This document shows positions 1-7,199 of a stretch of DNA of 22,103 nucleotides, in pieces. Position 1 is the stretch's first letter. The number at the start of each line of letters is the position of its first letter. The stretch comes from JAJYTI01 sp035302145 (GTDB lineage Bacteria; Bacteroidota; Bacteroidia; Flavobacteriales; Flavobacteriaceae). Made by a program: the position numbers and the translations under genes. The notes under the pieces were generated by a model. The model was not told the DNA's origin and made no database searches. It saw only the letters and a program-made list of their open reading frames with translations. The stretch spans positions 1-22,103 of the forward strand of contig DATGSX010000097.1 in the NCBI GenBank assembly GCA_035302145.1, in the 5' to 3' direction.

Positions 1-6
1 TTGCAC

Positions 7-37
7 TTTACAACCTATTTAAAATACACTATCTTTA
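7..37 (+). promoter_or_regulatory. Possible promoter of the two-component pair
   Basis: TTTA at 7-10 is followed after 19 bases by TATCTTTA at 30-37. This is one mismatch per box from the Bacteroidota consensus TTTG-N19-TAnnTTTG, and lies 22 bases before the response regulator start. The spacing is right but both boxes are imperfect, and the upstream gene lies outside the window. Confidence 0.35.
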
Positions 38-59
38 CAGAGCTTAATAGTTATATTCT

Positions 60-743
60 ATGGAAAACGCCGAAATTCGCATCTTACTGGTCGATGATGA
101 ACCCGATATTTTAGAGATAATATCCTATAATTTATCTAGAGAAGGTTATCAGGTTTTTACAGCCGAAAATGGAAAAGATGCTATCGAACTTGCAAAAAAA
201 GAAAAGCCTCATTTAATAGTCTTGGACGTGATGATGCCCGTTATGGATGGGGTAGAAACTTGTAAGAAATTGCGCAAAATAAAAAAACTAGAAAATAGTA
301 TCATCACTTTCTTAACCGCACGTTCCGAGGACTATACTCAAATTGCTGGATTAGAAGCTGGAGCCGATGATTACATCACCAAACCTATAAAACCAAAGGT
401 TCTTATAAGCAAAATAAGGTCTCTATTGAGACGGATGGATAATGATGAGTTGAAAGATAAAAAGATAGAAGTGGGGGATTTACTTATTGATTTGGAGGCG
501 TATACTGCTTACTTTGACGGTGAACAATTAAGTTTACCCAGGAAGGAGTTTGAACTATTAGCATTACTAGCTTCTCGGCCAGAGAAAGTATTTAAACGAG
601 AAGAAATTTTGGATAAGGTATGGGGAAGCGATGTTGTGGTTAGCGGCCGAACTATAGACGTGCATATTAGAAAACTTCGCGAGAAAATTGGAGACCTTCG
701 TTTTGAAACAGTGAAAGGGGTAGGCTATAAATATGCAAAGTAA
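60..743 (+). CDS. OmpR/PhoB-family response regulator
   Basis: A DNA-binding response regulator of 227 residues, the usual length for the OmpR/PhoB class. The receiver domain covers about residues 6-122: acidic pocket D12-D13, phospho-acceptor D56 in the stretch LDVMMPVMDG, and the conserved switch lysine K108 in DDYITKP. A winged-helix effector domain follows at about 134-225, with the typical ending GRTIDVHIRKLREKIG...VKGVGYKY. The sensor kinase gene starts three bases after its stop, so the two surely form one operon and one phosphorelay. The sequence resembles PhoB/PhoP or RprY-type regulators, but the signal and target genes cannot be read from the window, so I give no symbol. The family call is firm. 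Confidence 0.95.
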   Translation: MENAEIRILLVDDEPDILEIISYNLSREGYQVFTAENGKDAIELAKKEKPHLIVLDVMMPVMDGVETCKKLRKIKKLENSIITFLTARSEDYTQIAGLEAGADDYITKPIKPKVLISKIRSLLRRMDNDELKDKKIEVGDLLIDLEAYTAYFDGEQLSLPRKEFELLALLASRPEKVFKREEILDKVWGSDVVVSGRTIDVHIRKLREKIGDLRFETVKGVGYKYAK

Positions 744-746
744 ACT

Positions 747-1790
747 ATGCGTACAAGACTAAGTAAACATTATCGTCACGCTCTATACAGCTCGTTATAT
801 ATCACTTTGTCTTTAAGCATTCTGATAGCTGGCTTCCTATATTATTATCAAATCCCACTTTGGATACTTTTCTTTTTTAGTGCCTTCTGTTATGTGCTAT
901 GTTTCGGATTTATTCATTACTACACCCGAAGATTCATCTACCAAAAAATTCATGATATATACAAAACCATTTATACCGATTTAAATATTTATGAGGAAGA
1001 GCCTGTGACGAATATTGACTCTCTATCTAAAGAGGTAGAACGGTTCTCGGAAGATAAACGTTTGCAAATAGAAGACTTAAAATTACGAGACAATTTTAGA
1101 AAAGAATTTGTTGGGAATTTAGCCCATGAATTAAAAACTCCGCTTTTTACCGTTCAATCTTACTTGCTCACTTTACAAGATGGCGCCATAGACAATATGG
1201 AGGTTCGTGATAAATACATAGATCGCGCTATTAATGGAACCGAACGGTTAGTGCATATTGTAGAGGATTTAGATACGATAACTAAGTTAGAAACTGGAAA
1301 GAAAGGACTGAATAAAGAGAAAATGGACGTGGTAGATCTAACTCAATCTGTTTTTGATATGTTGGAGGTGGTCGCAGAAGAAAAGAATATCAGTCTTGCT
1401 TTCGATACCGAATATAACGACCCCATTTATGTTTATGCCGACAGTGAAAAAATATTCCAAGTGCTCACCAACCTAACTTTGAACTCTATTAAATATGGAA
1501 GGCAAAACGGAACAACCGAAGTAGCATTTGATAATCAAGATGACAAGATTTTAGTACGCATAAATGACAACGGTGGTGGAATTGCTAAAGAACACCTTCC
1601 AAGATTGTTTGAACGCTTTTACCGAGTAGACAAAAGCGGCTCTCGTAAACAGGGAGGCAGTGGCTTAGGACTTTCTATTGTAAAACACATGATAGAAGCA
1701 CATCAAGAACGTATTCAGGTAGAAAGTGAAATCGGGCTTGGAACAGAGTTTTCTTTTACACTGCAAAAGTTTGAGAAAAATAATACATAG
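747..1790 (+). CDS. Membrane sensor histidine kinase (PhoR-like)
   Basis: The partner kinase of the upstream regulator. Two hydrophobic segments at about residues 13-33 and 38-58 are joined by a turn of only a few residues (around QIPL), so there is essentially no periplasmic sensor domain. A cytoplasmic linker leads to a HisKA dimerisation domain with the phosphorylated histidine H127 in LAHELKTPL. The ATP-binding domain has its N box (NLTLNSIKYG), G1 box (INDNGGGI), F box (LFERFYRVDKS) and G2 box (GGSGLGLSIVK). All catalytic boxes look intact. At 347 residues it is short for a PhoR, mainly because the extracellular sensor and PAS domain are missing. The stimulus is unknown; the architecture suggests sensing in or at the membrane. 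Confidence 0.95.
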   Translation: MRTRLSKHYRHALYSSLYITLSLSILIAGFLYYYQIPLWILFFFSAFCYVLCFGFIHYYTRRFIYQKIHDIYKTIYTDLNIYEEEPVTNIDSLSKEVERFSEDKRLQIEDLKLRDNFRKEFVGNLAHELKTPLFTVQSYLLTLQDGAIDNMEVRDKYIDRAINGTERLVHIVEDLDTITKLETGKKGLNKEKMDVVDLTQSVFDMLEVVAEEKNISLAFDTEYNDPIYVYADSEKIFQVLTNLTLNSIKYGRQNGTTEVAFDNQDDKILVRINDNGGGIAKEHLPRLFERFYRVDKSGSRKQGGSGLGLSIVKHMIEAHQERIQVESEIGLGTEFSFTLQKFEKNNT

Positions 1791-2001
1791 TAGCTATTTA
1801 ATATATATGACAGCGCTTTAATAATACTATCATAATAATTGTTAGCAGATGGTAAGAGCGGGTAAAGCATATTTTCGGTAGCTCTACAATTTTCACTTTT
1901 CCGATCCACCCCAATCAAATTTAAATGCCGTGTATTTACTTATCTACTATAAGCTACAATAAAAATAACTTTCCGTATTTTTACAAAAACTTAAAGATTT
2001 T

Positions 2002-2688
2002 TTGGCAAGCAAGAATAAATTAAAACGATTTAAAGAGAACGAGACATTTTCTAATGTGTTTCAGCCAACTAGAAAACAGGCTTTAGAGAACACATTGGAA
2101 TTAAAAGGTAATTGGAACGAACGAGTTTTTAAAAATGACCATCCCTTAGTGTTGGAATTGGGTTGCGGAAGAGGGGAGTATACTATCGGATTGGCACAGC
2201 GTTATCCCGATAGAAATTATATAGGTGTAGATAATAGAGGAGCACGTTTTTGGTATGGAGCAAAAGAGGCTATAGAATCAAACTTAGAAAATGTTTGTTT
2301 TCTAAGAACGAAAATTGAATTAATCGACAAGCTTTTTGAGCCAAATGAAGTGGATGAGATATGGTTTACTTTTCCAGATCCACAAACAAAATACCAGCGT
2401 ACCAAACACCGTCTCACCAATCCAGCGTTTTTAAATATGTACAAGCAGATTTTAAAACCAGGTGGAATGGTGCATCTAAAAACCGATTCGGAGTTTCTAT
2501 ATGGGTATACCTCAGGTTTATTGGAAGGTGCAGGGGTTACAATAGATTATGCTCACCATGATGTATATAAAAATAAATATTCTCCGGAAGAGGTAGTGGG
2601 TATTCAAACTTATTATGAGAATATGTACTTAGAGAAAAATAAAAAAATAACCTACCTACGATTTCAATTAGACGATTGGAATAAGTAA
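2002..2688 (+). CDS. trmB: tRNA (guanine-N7-)-methyltransferase TrmB
   Basis: Makes 7-methylguanosine at position 46 in the variable loop of tRNAs, using S-adenosylmethionine. The SAM-binding loop is LELGCGRGEYTIGLAQ near residues 50-65, followed by the acidic end of strand 2 in YIGVDNRGAR. The family signature appears as FPDPQTKYQRTKHRLT, with the conserved F-P-D-P and downstream basic residues, and LKPGGMVHLKTDSE follows. Translation apparently begins at a TTG codon: the resulting N-terminus MASKNKLKRF matches how Bacteroidota TrmB proteins usually begin, and there is no ATG nearby in frame. The 228-residue length is normal. The gene is followed after 9 bases by the LysE-like gene, so they are probably co-transcribed. 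The preceding 211 bases hold no clear gene or terminator. Confidence 0.93.
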   Translation: MASKNKLKRFKENETFSNVFQPTRKQALENTLELKGNWNERVFKNDHPLVLELGCGRGEYTIGLAQRYPDRNYIGVDNRGARFWYGAKEAIESNLENVCFLRTKIELIDKLFEPNEVDEIWFTFPDPQTKYQRTKHRLTNPAFLNMYKQILKPGGMVHLKTDSEFLYGYTSGLLEGAGVTIDYAHHDVYKNKYSPEEVVGIQTYYENMYLEKNKKITYLRFQLDDWNK

Positions 2689-2697
2689 AAACAGCCT

Positions 2698-3318
2698 ATG
2701 GAAGTAGTAAATAATTTAATAATTGGTTTTGTGGCGTCGTTCATTGGTGTGCTGATTCCTGGATTATTGAATTTATCCGCTTCTAAAATTCGTATTCAAG
2801 AGGGAGCAAGTAGGGCTTATTTGTTTTCTATAGGGGTATCCTTAGTAGTTATTGCGCAAACAGCCATTGGCTTGATGTTGGCAAAGTATCTAAATAAAGA
2901 GCCAGAGCTTCTTCTTCAAATTAAACGTATTGCGGTTGCTCTATTTTTCATATTGAGTATTTACTACTTATTCTTTGCAAAAGATACACGAATTAAAATC
3001 CCAGAAGAGAATAGAAATTCCCACACCAATCGGTTTTTCGCTGGAATGTTATTGGCGGCTATCAACTTGTTTCCCTTTCCATACTGGGCCTATATTGGGG
3101 TTACATTTTCCGAATTAAACTGGCTGAGCTTTTCTACCCAACCATTTGTCACCGCTACTATTGCTTCAGGATTTGGAACCTTTACCACACTAGTGCTTTA
3201 TATAAAGTACTTTAACCAAAGAAGATCCTCACGTATACAGAAGCTTAACTTAAATTGGTTAATCGGTGGGGTTACTGGATTAGTAGCCATAATCACATTA
3301 TTTGGATTGTTTAGTTAA
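2698..3318 (+). CDS. LysE-family transporter-like membrane protein
   Basis: A 206-residue inner-membrane protein with about six hydrophobic helices (roughly residues 4-26, 40-63, 75-94, 113-133, 145-167, 187-205) and the N-terminal stretch FVASFIGVLIPGLLNLSASK, typical of the LysE/RhtB exporter superfamily. LysE-type proteins export amino acids or related small molecules, but the substrate cannot be inferred here. The gene lies 9 bases after trmB, and its stop codon shares one base with the start of the alkyltransferase-like gene (TAATG at 3316-3320), so the three genes are probably translated from one message. No obvious defect is visible. The family assignment is good; the transported compound is unknown. 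Confidence 0.8.
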   Translation: MEVVNNLIIGFVASFIGVLIPGLLNLSASKIRIQEGASRAYLFSIGVSLVVIAQTAIGLMLAKYLNKEPELLLQIKRIAVALFFILSIYYLFFAKDTRIKIPEENRNSHTNRFFAGMLLAAINLFPFPYWAYIGVTFSELNWLSFSTQPFVTATIASGFGTFTTLVLYIKYFNQRRSSRIQKLNLNWLIGGVTGLVAIITLFGLFS

Positions 3319-3653
3319 TGTCGGAACAAGAAATCAGTTTTTTTGAAAGAGTATACCAAGTAGTACGGCAAATCCCCTACGGAAGGGTTACCAGCTATGG
3401 AGCTATTGCCAAGTTTATCGGTTCGCCGCAAAGCGCAAGAATGGTAGGATGGGCAATGAACAGTGCACATAGTAAACCAGATGTGCCAGCACATAGAGTA
3501 GTAAATAGAAACGGATTGTTAACAGGGAAACATCACTTTCCTGGAACCGATACTATGCAGCGCATGTTAGAAAGCGAAGGGATAAAAGTAGAGGACGACC
3601 AAGTCTTGAACTTTAAAGAACACTTCTGGGATCCAAAAGATTTCTTAACATGA
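3318..3653 (+). CDS. Alkyltransferase-like protein (cysteine-less MGMT homologue)
   Basis: A 111-residue protein matching the DNA-binding domain of O6-alkylguanine-DNA alkyltransferases. It has the recognition helix region YGRVTSYGAIAKFIGSPQSA, RMVGWAMNSAH with the likely arginine finger, and the active-site loop. The methyl-accepting cysteine of the usual PCHRV motif is alanine here (PAHRVVNRNG, Ala58), so the protein cannot take up an alkyl group. This defines the alkyltransferase-like (ATL) family, whose members bind O6-alkylguanine, flip the base and flag the lesion, in some bacteria for nucleotide excision repair. Length and domain fit ATL rather than full-length Ada or Ogt. The start overlaps the stop of the LysE-like gene by one base. 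Binding without repair is the expected role; it is inferred, not shown. Confidence 0.85.
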   Translation: MSEQEISFFERVYQVVRQIPYGRVTSYGAIAKFIGSPQSARMVGWAMNSAHSKPDVPAHRVVNRNGLLTGKHHFPGTDTMQRMLESEGIKVEDDQVLNFKEHFWDPKDFLT

Positions 3654-3757
3654 TATAAATCAGGTAGCTACTCTTGGATATTCAATATATTCGCATGCAA
3701 ATATTCTAATGCTAAAAAGGTTCAAAGGGTTTATAATCTAAATTCATAGATATCTTG

Positions 3758-3765
3758 TATATTTG
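3758..3765 (+). promoter_or_regulatory. -7 promoter box of the mrp-ferredoxin operon
   Basis: TATATTTG matches the Bacteroidota -7 consensus TAnnTTTG exactly and lies 40 bases before the mrp start. No clear TTTG (-33) box sits at the ideal spacing. The 152-base gap and the new functional group support a promoter here. Confidence 0.5.
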
Positions 3766-3805
3766 CTATTTAGAATCAATCTAAGTCTTTAAAGAGAACT
3801 ATATT

Positions 3806-4939
3806 ATGAAGTTGAATAGAGAGGATATATTTAAAGCTCTAGAAACTATCAGCCTTCCAGGTGAAGGAAAAAACATGATAGAAAGCGGAGCTGTTCAAAA
3901 TGTAATGACGTTTGCCGATGAGGTAGTGGTCGATTTAAAAATGACTACTCCTGCTTTGCATATTAAAAAACGTGCCGAAGCCGATGTGATAAAAGTGATA
4001 AAAGAAAACGTTCATCCAGATGCAAAAGTGCAAGTAAATATTAAAGTAGAGAAAGCACCAGCACAAAATCCGAACTTGATAAAAGGAAGGCCAATTCCAG
4101 GAATTAAAAATATTATTGCAGTAGCTTCTGGTAAAGGTGGGGTAGGGAAATCTACAGTTACTGCCAACTTAGCAGTAAGCTTAGCCAATATGGGATTCAA
4201 TGTAGGGGTATTAGATGCCGATATTTATGGGCCGTCTATTCCTATTATGTTCGATGTTGCAAATGAAAGACCATTGTCGGTGAAAGTGGATGGCAAAAGT
4301 AAGATGAAACCTATAGAAAACTACGGAGTAAAAGTACTTTCCATAGGATTCTTTACCAAACCAGACCAAGCAGTTATCTGGCGTGGACCAATGGCAGCAA
4401 AAGCATTGAACCAATTGATTTTTGATGCGGATTGGGGCGAGTTGGATTTCTTGTTATTAGATTTACCTCCAGGAACAGGTGATATACATCTAAGCATTAT
4501 GCAAGCACTTCCTATTACAGGTGCTGTAGTAGTTAGTACACCACAAAATGTTGCGCTTGCCGATGCTCGTAAAGGGGTGGCAATGTTCCAGCAAGAAAAC
4601 ATTAGTGTGCCAGTATTAGGAATTGTTGAAAATATGGCGTACTTCACACCAGAAGAGTTGCCTGAGAATAAATATTATATTTTCGGTGAAAAAGGAGCTC
4701 AAAACTTAGCAGAAGACTTGCGAATTCCACTCCTTGGGGAAATTCCAATAGTACAGAGTATTCGCGAAGCTGGAGATGTGGGTAGACCTGCTGCGCTTCA
4801 AAAAGAAACTGTAGTATCCAAAGCATTCGAGGAATTTACTAGAAAAACAGTGGAAGAAACGGTGCGACGTAATACGGAATTACCAAAAACAGAAGCGATT
4901 AAAATAACAACTATGGCGGGTTGTAGTGCCGTAAATTAA
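3806..4939 (+). CDS. Mrp/ApbC-family Fe-S cluster carrier ATPase
   Basis: A 377-residue P-loop ATPase of the Mrp/NBP35 family, thought to carry and deliver iron-sulfur clusters in the cytoplasm. An N-terminal MIP18/DUF59 domain (about 1-85) is followed by the ATPase domain, with the deviant Walker A SGKGGVGKS, VLDADIYGPSIP (Walker A'), and LLLDLPPGTGD (Walker B). The CxxC normally found after ENMSYF, which bridges a cluster across the dimer, is absent: the equivalent reads ENMAYFTPEELPENK. The only cysteine in the whole protein is C373, in the C-terminal MAGCSAVN. I believe this is common for Bacteroidota Mrp proteins and not damage. The Nfu gene starts 15 bases after its stop, which supports a joint role in cluster delivery. 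Confidence 0.92.
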   Translation: MKLNREDIFKALETISLPGEGKNMIESGAVQNVMTFADEVVVDLKMTTPALHIKKRAEADVIKVIKENVHPDAKVQVNIKVEKAPAQNPNLIKGRPIPGIKNIIAVASGKGGVGKSTVTANLAVSLANMGFNVGVLDADIYGPSIPIMFDVANERPLSVKVDGKSKMKPIENYGVKVLSIGFFTKPDQAVIWRGPMAAKALNQLIFDADWGELDFLLLDLPPGTGDIHLSIMQALPITGAVVVSTPQNVALADARKGVAMFQQENISVPVLGIVENMAYFTPEELPENKYYIFGEKGAQNLAEDLRIPLLGEIPIVQSIREAGDVGRPAALQKETVVSKAFEEFTRKTVEETVRRNTELPKTEAIKITTMAGCSAVN

Positions 4940-4954
4940 GAAGGATCTATAAAG

Positions 4955-5188
4955 ATGGAAGAATTAAGAACGAAAGTAGAAGCAGCTTTAGAGGAGATTA
5001 GACCATTTCTGCAAGGAGATGGAGGAGACATTTCTATATTATCCATCGAAGACAATATCGTGTATGTTCAATTACACGGGAATTGTGTGGGGTGTGATGT
5101 AAATCAAATGACATTGAAAAGTGGCGTGGAGTTAACAGTGAAAAAACATGCTCCAGAAATACTTAAAGTAGTTAACGTAGAAGCGTAA
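4955..5188 (+). CDS. NifU C-terminal domain protein (Nfu-type Fe-S scaffold)
   Basis: A 77-residue stand-alone NifU-like domain that binds a 4Fe-4S cluster at the interface of two subunits through CxxC (C44 and C47 in GNCVGCDVNQMTLKSGVE). The start RTKVEAALEEIRPFLQGDGGDI is the typical beginning of this domain. It probably receives clusters from the main assembly machinery and passes them to target proteins, possibly together with the Mrp ATPase encoded just upstream. Its length equals one bare domain, without the A-type or N-terminal parts seen in NfuA or full NifU. It is followed after 35 bases by the ferredoxin reductase gene. Confidence 0.92.
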   Translation: MEELRTKVEAALEEIRPFLQGDGGDISILSIEDNIVYVQLHGNCVGCDVNQMTLKSGVELTVKKHAPEILKVVNVEA

Positions 5189-5223
5189 ATCATTTTAAGG
5201 TTATAATAAGTAGTATAATAATT

Positions 5224-6279
5224 ATGATTAAAACTGATATATTAATAATAGGTGCGGGACCTACAGGATTGTTTACTGTATTTGAAGCTGGACTGCTAAA
5301 AATGCGTTGCCACATTATCGACGCATTGGCTCAGCCAGGTGGACAGTTAGCAGAACTATACCCGAAAAAACCTATCTACGATATTCCTGGTTTTCCAGAA
5401 ATAGATGCCGGTGAATTAGTAGATAATTTAATGAAACAAATAGAACCGTTCCAACCTGGATTTACCTTAGGCGAACGAGCTGAAACACTAGAGAAACAAG
5501 AAGACGGAAGCTTTATTGTTACTACCAATAAAGGAACAAAACACCATGCGCCAATAGTTGCAATTGCCGGCGGTTTAGGAAGTTTTGAACCACGTAAGCC
5601 TAAGTTAGAAAACTTAAGCTTTTACGAGGATAAAGGGGTAGAGTACATGGTAAAAGATCCTGAGAAGTTTGCTGGGAAAGACATTGTCATCGGTGGTGGT
5701 GGTGACTCTGCTTTGGACTGGACAATTTACTTAGCCGAAAAAGCTAAATCTCTTACCTTAATTCACCGTAGAAACGAATTCCGTGGTGCATTAGATAGTG
5801 TACAGAAGGTACAAGAGTTAAAAGATGCTGGTAAGGTGGAGTTAATTACCCCAGCAGAAGTGGTTGCATTACATGGAGAGGATAGATTGGAAAAAATTAC
5901 TATCAATAGAAACGATGGCGATGTTTTTCAAAAGTCATTAGACTATTTCATTCCACTTTTCGGACTATCGCCAAAGCTAGGGCCACTAGCAGATTGGGGG
6001 CTGGAAATCGAAAGAAATGCTATTAAAGTTGACAATACGTTAGATTATCAAACCAACATCCCTGGCGTATTTGCTATTGGAGATATTAATACGTACCCTG
6101 GGAAGCTGAAGCTGATTCTATGTGGATTCCACGAAGCAACCTTGATGTGTCAGAGTGCATACCAGATAATCAATCCAGGAAAGCGCTATGTGCTAAAATA
6201 TACTACCGTAGGTGGTGTTAAAGGATTTGATGGTAGCTTGAAAGAAGCACCAAGAGCAGTAGTAAAAGCATTTGATTAA
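5224..6279 (+). CDS. Thioredoxin-reductase-like ferredoxin-NADP reductase
   Basis: A 351-residue FAD enzyme moving electrons between NADPH and ferredoxin. The FAD-binding motif GAGPTG is at residues 10-15, and a second dinucleotide fold for NADPH is at about 154-170 (IVIGGGGDSALDW), followed by LIHRRNEFRG with basic residues suited to the NADPH phosphate. FAIGDINTYPGKLKLI near the end is the second FAD-contacting motif. The redox-active CxxC of true thioredoxin reductases is absent from the NADPH domain. Overall this matches the homodimeric TrxR-like reductases known from Bacillus (YumC) and Chlorobium. The ferredoxin gene follows six bases later, so that protein is the obvious partner. Confidence 0.9.
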   Translation: MIKTDILIIGAGPTGLFTVFEAGLLKMRCHIIDALAQPGGQLAELYPKKPIYDIPGFPEIDAGELVDNLMKQIEPFQPGFTLGERAETLEKQEDGSFIVTTNKGTKHHAPIVAIAGGLGSFEPRKPKLENLSFYEDKGVEYMVKDPEKFAGKDIVIGGGGDSALDWTIYLAEKAKSLTLIHRRNEFRGALDSVQKVQELKDAGKVELITPAEVVALHGEDRLEKITINRNDGDVFQKSLDYFIPLFGLSPKLGPLADWGLEIERNAIKVDNTLDYQTNIPGVFAIGDINTYPGKLKLILCGFHEATLMCQSAYQIINPGKRYVLKYTTVGGVKGFDGSLKEAPRAVVKAFD

Positions 6280-6285
6280 TACGGA

Positions 6286-6618
6286 ATGGATACAATACAA
6301 GTTACAATTACCGACAGAGAAGGTGAAGTGCACAAAGTAGATGCACCTACCGATATGAATATGAACGTAATGGAGCTTATTCGATCCTATGATTTAGCAC
6401 CAGACGGTACTATTGGCGTATGTGGCGGAATGGCAATGTGCGCATCTTGTCAATGCTATGTTTCGAAAGGAGCAGAAACTCTACCAGAAATGGGCGATGA
6501 AGAAGAAGCCATGCTTTCCGAAGCGTTCAATACGAAAGACTCAAGTAGACTTAGCTGTCAACTATTTATAACTCCAGAGATGAATGGGTTGGAAATAGAA
6601 ATAGCTCCAGAGGAGTAA
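6286..6618 (+). CDS. 2Fe-2S ferredoxin, adrenodoxin type
   Basis: A 110-residue soluble electron carrier. The 2Fe-2S ligands are C46, C52, C55 and C91, in the adrenodoxin pattern C-x5-C-x2-C (CGGMAMCASC) followed by a distant C in RLSCQ. C57 is an extra cysteine just after the cluster loop. The C-terminus LEIEIAPEE is normal for the family. Vertebrate-type and Isc-type ferredoxins of this class supply electrons to monooxygenases or to Fe-S cluster assembly. Here the gene sits six bases behind a ferredoxin reductase and downstream of Mrp and Nfu, which points to Fe-S assembly or a related reductive step (inference). It is the last gene of the operon; a strong terminator follows. Part of its 3' end recurs at 9039-9062. 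Confidence 0.93.
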   Translation: MDTIQVTITDREGEVHKVDAPTDMNMNVMELIRSYDLAPDGTIGVCGGMAMCASCQCYVSKGAETLPEMGDEEEAMLSEAFNTKDSSRLSCQLFITPEMNGLEIEIAPEE

Positions 6619-6632
6619 AAGCAAAAAGCTTT

Positions 6633-6650
6633 GACTATAATATTATAGTC
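6633..6650. repeat. Perfect 18-base palindrome
   Basis: GACTATAATATTATAGTC reads the same on both strands and sits between the ferredoxin stop codon and the terminator. The equivalent place in the second copy (9083-9100) keeps only the right half TATAGTC. It could be an extra hairpin in the transcript or a protein-binding site; it is too AT-rich for a firm claim. Confidence 0.45.
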
Positions 6651-6660
6651 GTAAAATAAA

Positions 6661-6705
6661 TAAAGGGCGTTACCGAAATTCGATAACGCCCTTTATTTGT
6701 TTTTA
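6661..6705. terminator. Strong terminator of the mrp-ferredoxin operon
   Basis: An 11-base perfect stem (AAAGGGCGTTA at 6662-6672 against its complement at 6684-6694), one further outer pair, a partly paired loop, and then a T-rich tail TTTATTTGTTTTT. It closes the operon and insulates it from the asparagine synthase region. Confidence 0.9.
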
Positions 6706-7199
6706 GAATTAAAAGTGCACTTTTCCTAACTAGTAAGAATTGTAAACGGTACTTAGTTTTGATGTGTATAATCTAGTTAAAATATAAATCGCATATCAGC
6801 AATCCATAACCATAGTATCAGAGAAAATAAATCCAACTAATAATTTCAGAATATTTATTTGCTGAATAAAATAGCTTTAAATCTAGCATTTTGGAGTGTA
6901 CCACAAAGAGTATTATAAAATCAATAAAATGATATAAATTATAAAGAAGTCAAACAACAAATGGAAGTTTATATGTTATTTGACTTATTTTAATATAAAG
7001 TGCAATTAATTAGTAAATATGTAAGTTTGTTAAGAATGAAGAGTTATATTTGATACAAATAGAATAATCAATAGGAAAGCTATTAATTGCAATCAGGAAT
7101 CCATTATGCCGAATTTAATCATTCCACTTTGAGGAATCTATTGTTTATGAAAATCTCACTTATCAAAAGACTAAGTGGTTAAGAACAAAAATCAGAATT
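6706..7199. other. Gene-free AT-rich region before the asparagine synthase gene
   Basis: About 500 bases with frequent stops in all frames and no recognisable protein or RNA gene. It holds an 8-base inverted repeat (AAGTCAAA at 6947-6954 and TTTGACTT at 6979-6986, 24-base loop, then a T-rich stretch), two candidate -7 boxes (TAAGTTTG at 7022-7029 and TATATTTG at 7045-7052) and two short near-repeats (AGGAATCCATT and AGGAATCTATT). It is markedly more AT-rich by eye than the surrounding intergenic spacers and may be decayed sequence or a long leader. Confidence 0.6.
7045..7052 (+). promoter_or_regulatory. Candidate -7 box for the asparagine synthase gene
   Basis: TATATTTG matches TAnnTTTG exactly. 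TTTG occurs at 7026-7029 but the spacing is 15, not about 19. A start here would give a leader of about 140 bases. Confidence 0.35.

Larger units (their letters stand above)
6594..6705 (+). repeat. Direct repeat copy 1: ferredoxin 3' end plus terminator
   Basis: This stretch covers the last seven ferredoxin codons, the stop, a spacer and the terminator. It is recognisably repeated at 9039-9150, about 2.45 kb downstream in the same orientation, with a net length difference of about 5 bases. Shared blocks include TAGCTCCAGAG, CTTTGAC, TATAGTC, AATAAA and the whole terminator hairpin. The copies differ at many positions, so the duplication is old or the second copy came from a related genome. 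Confidence 0.75.

Noticed and set aside
1715..1918. A 67-codon minus-strand frame overlapping the end of the sensor kinase gene
   Set aside because: It has no recognisable domain, promoter or conservation cue and half of it overlaps a real gene.
5224..6279. Thioredoxin reductase as partner of the thioredoxin at 20342
   Set aside because: The NADPH domain lacks the redox CxxC, and the gene sits beside a ferredoxin, so ferredoxin reductase is the better call.
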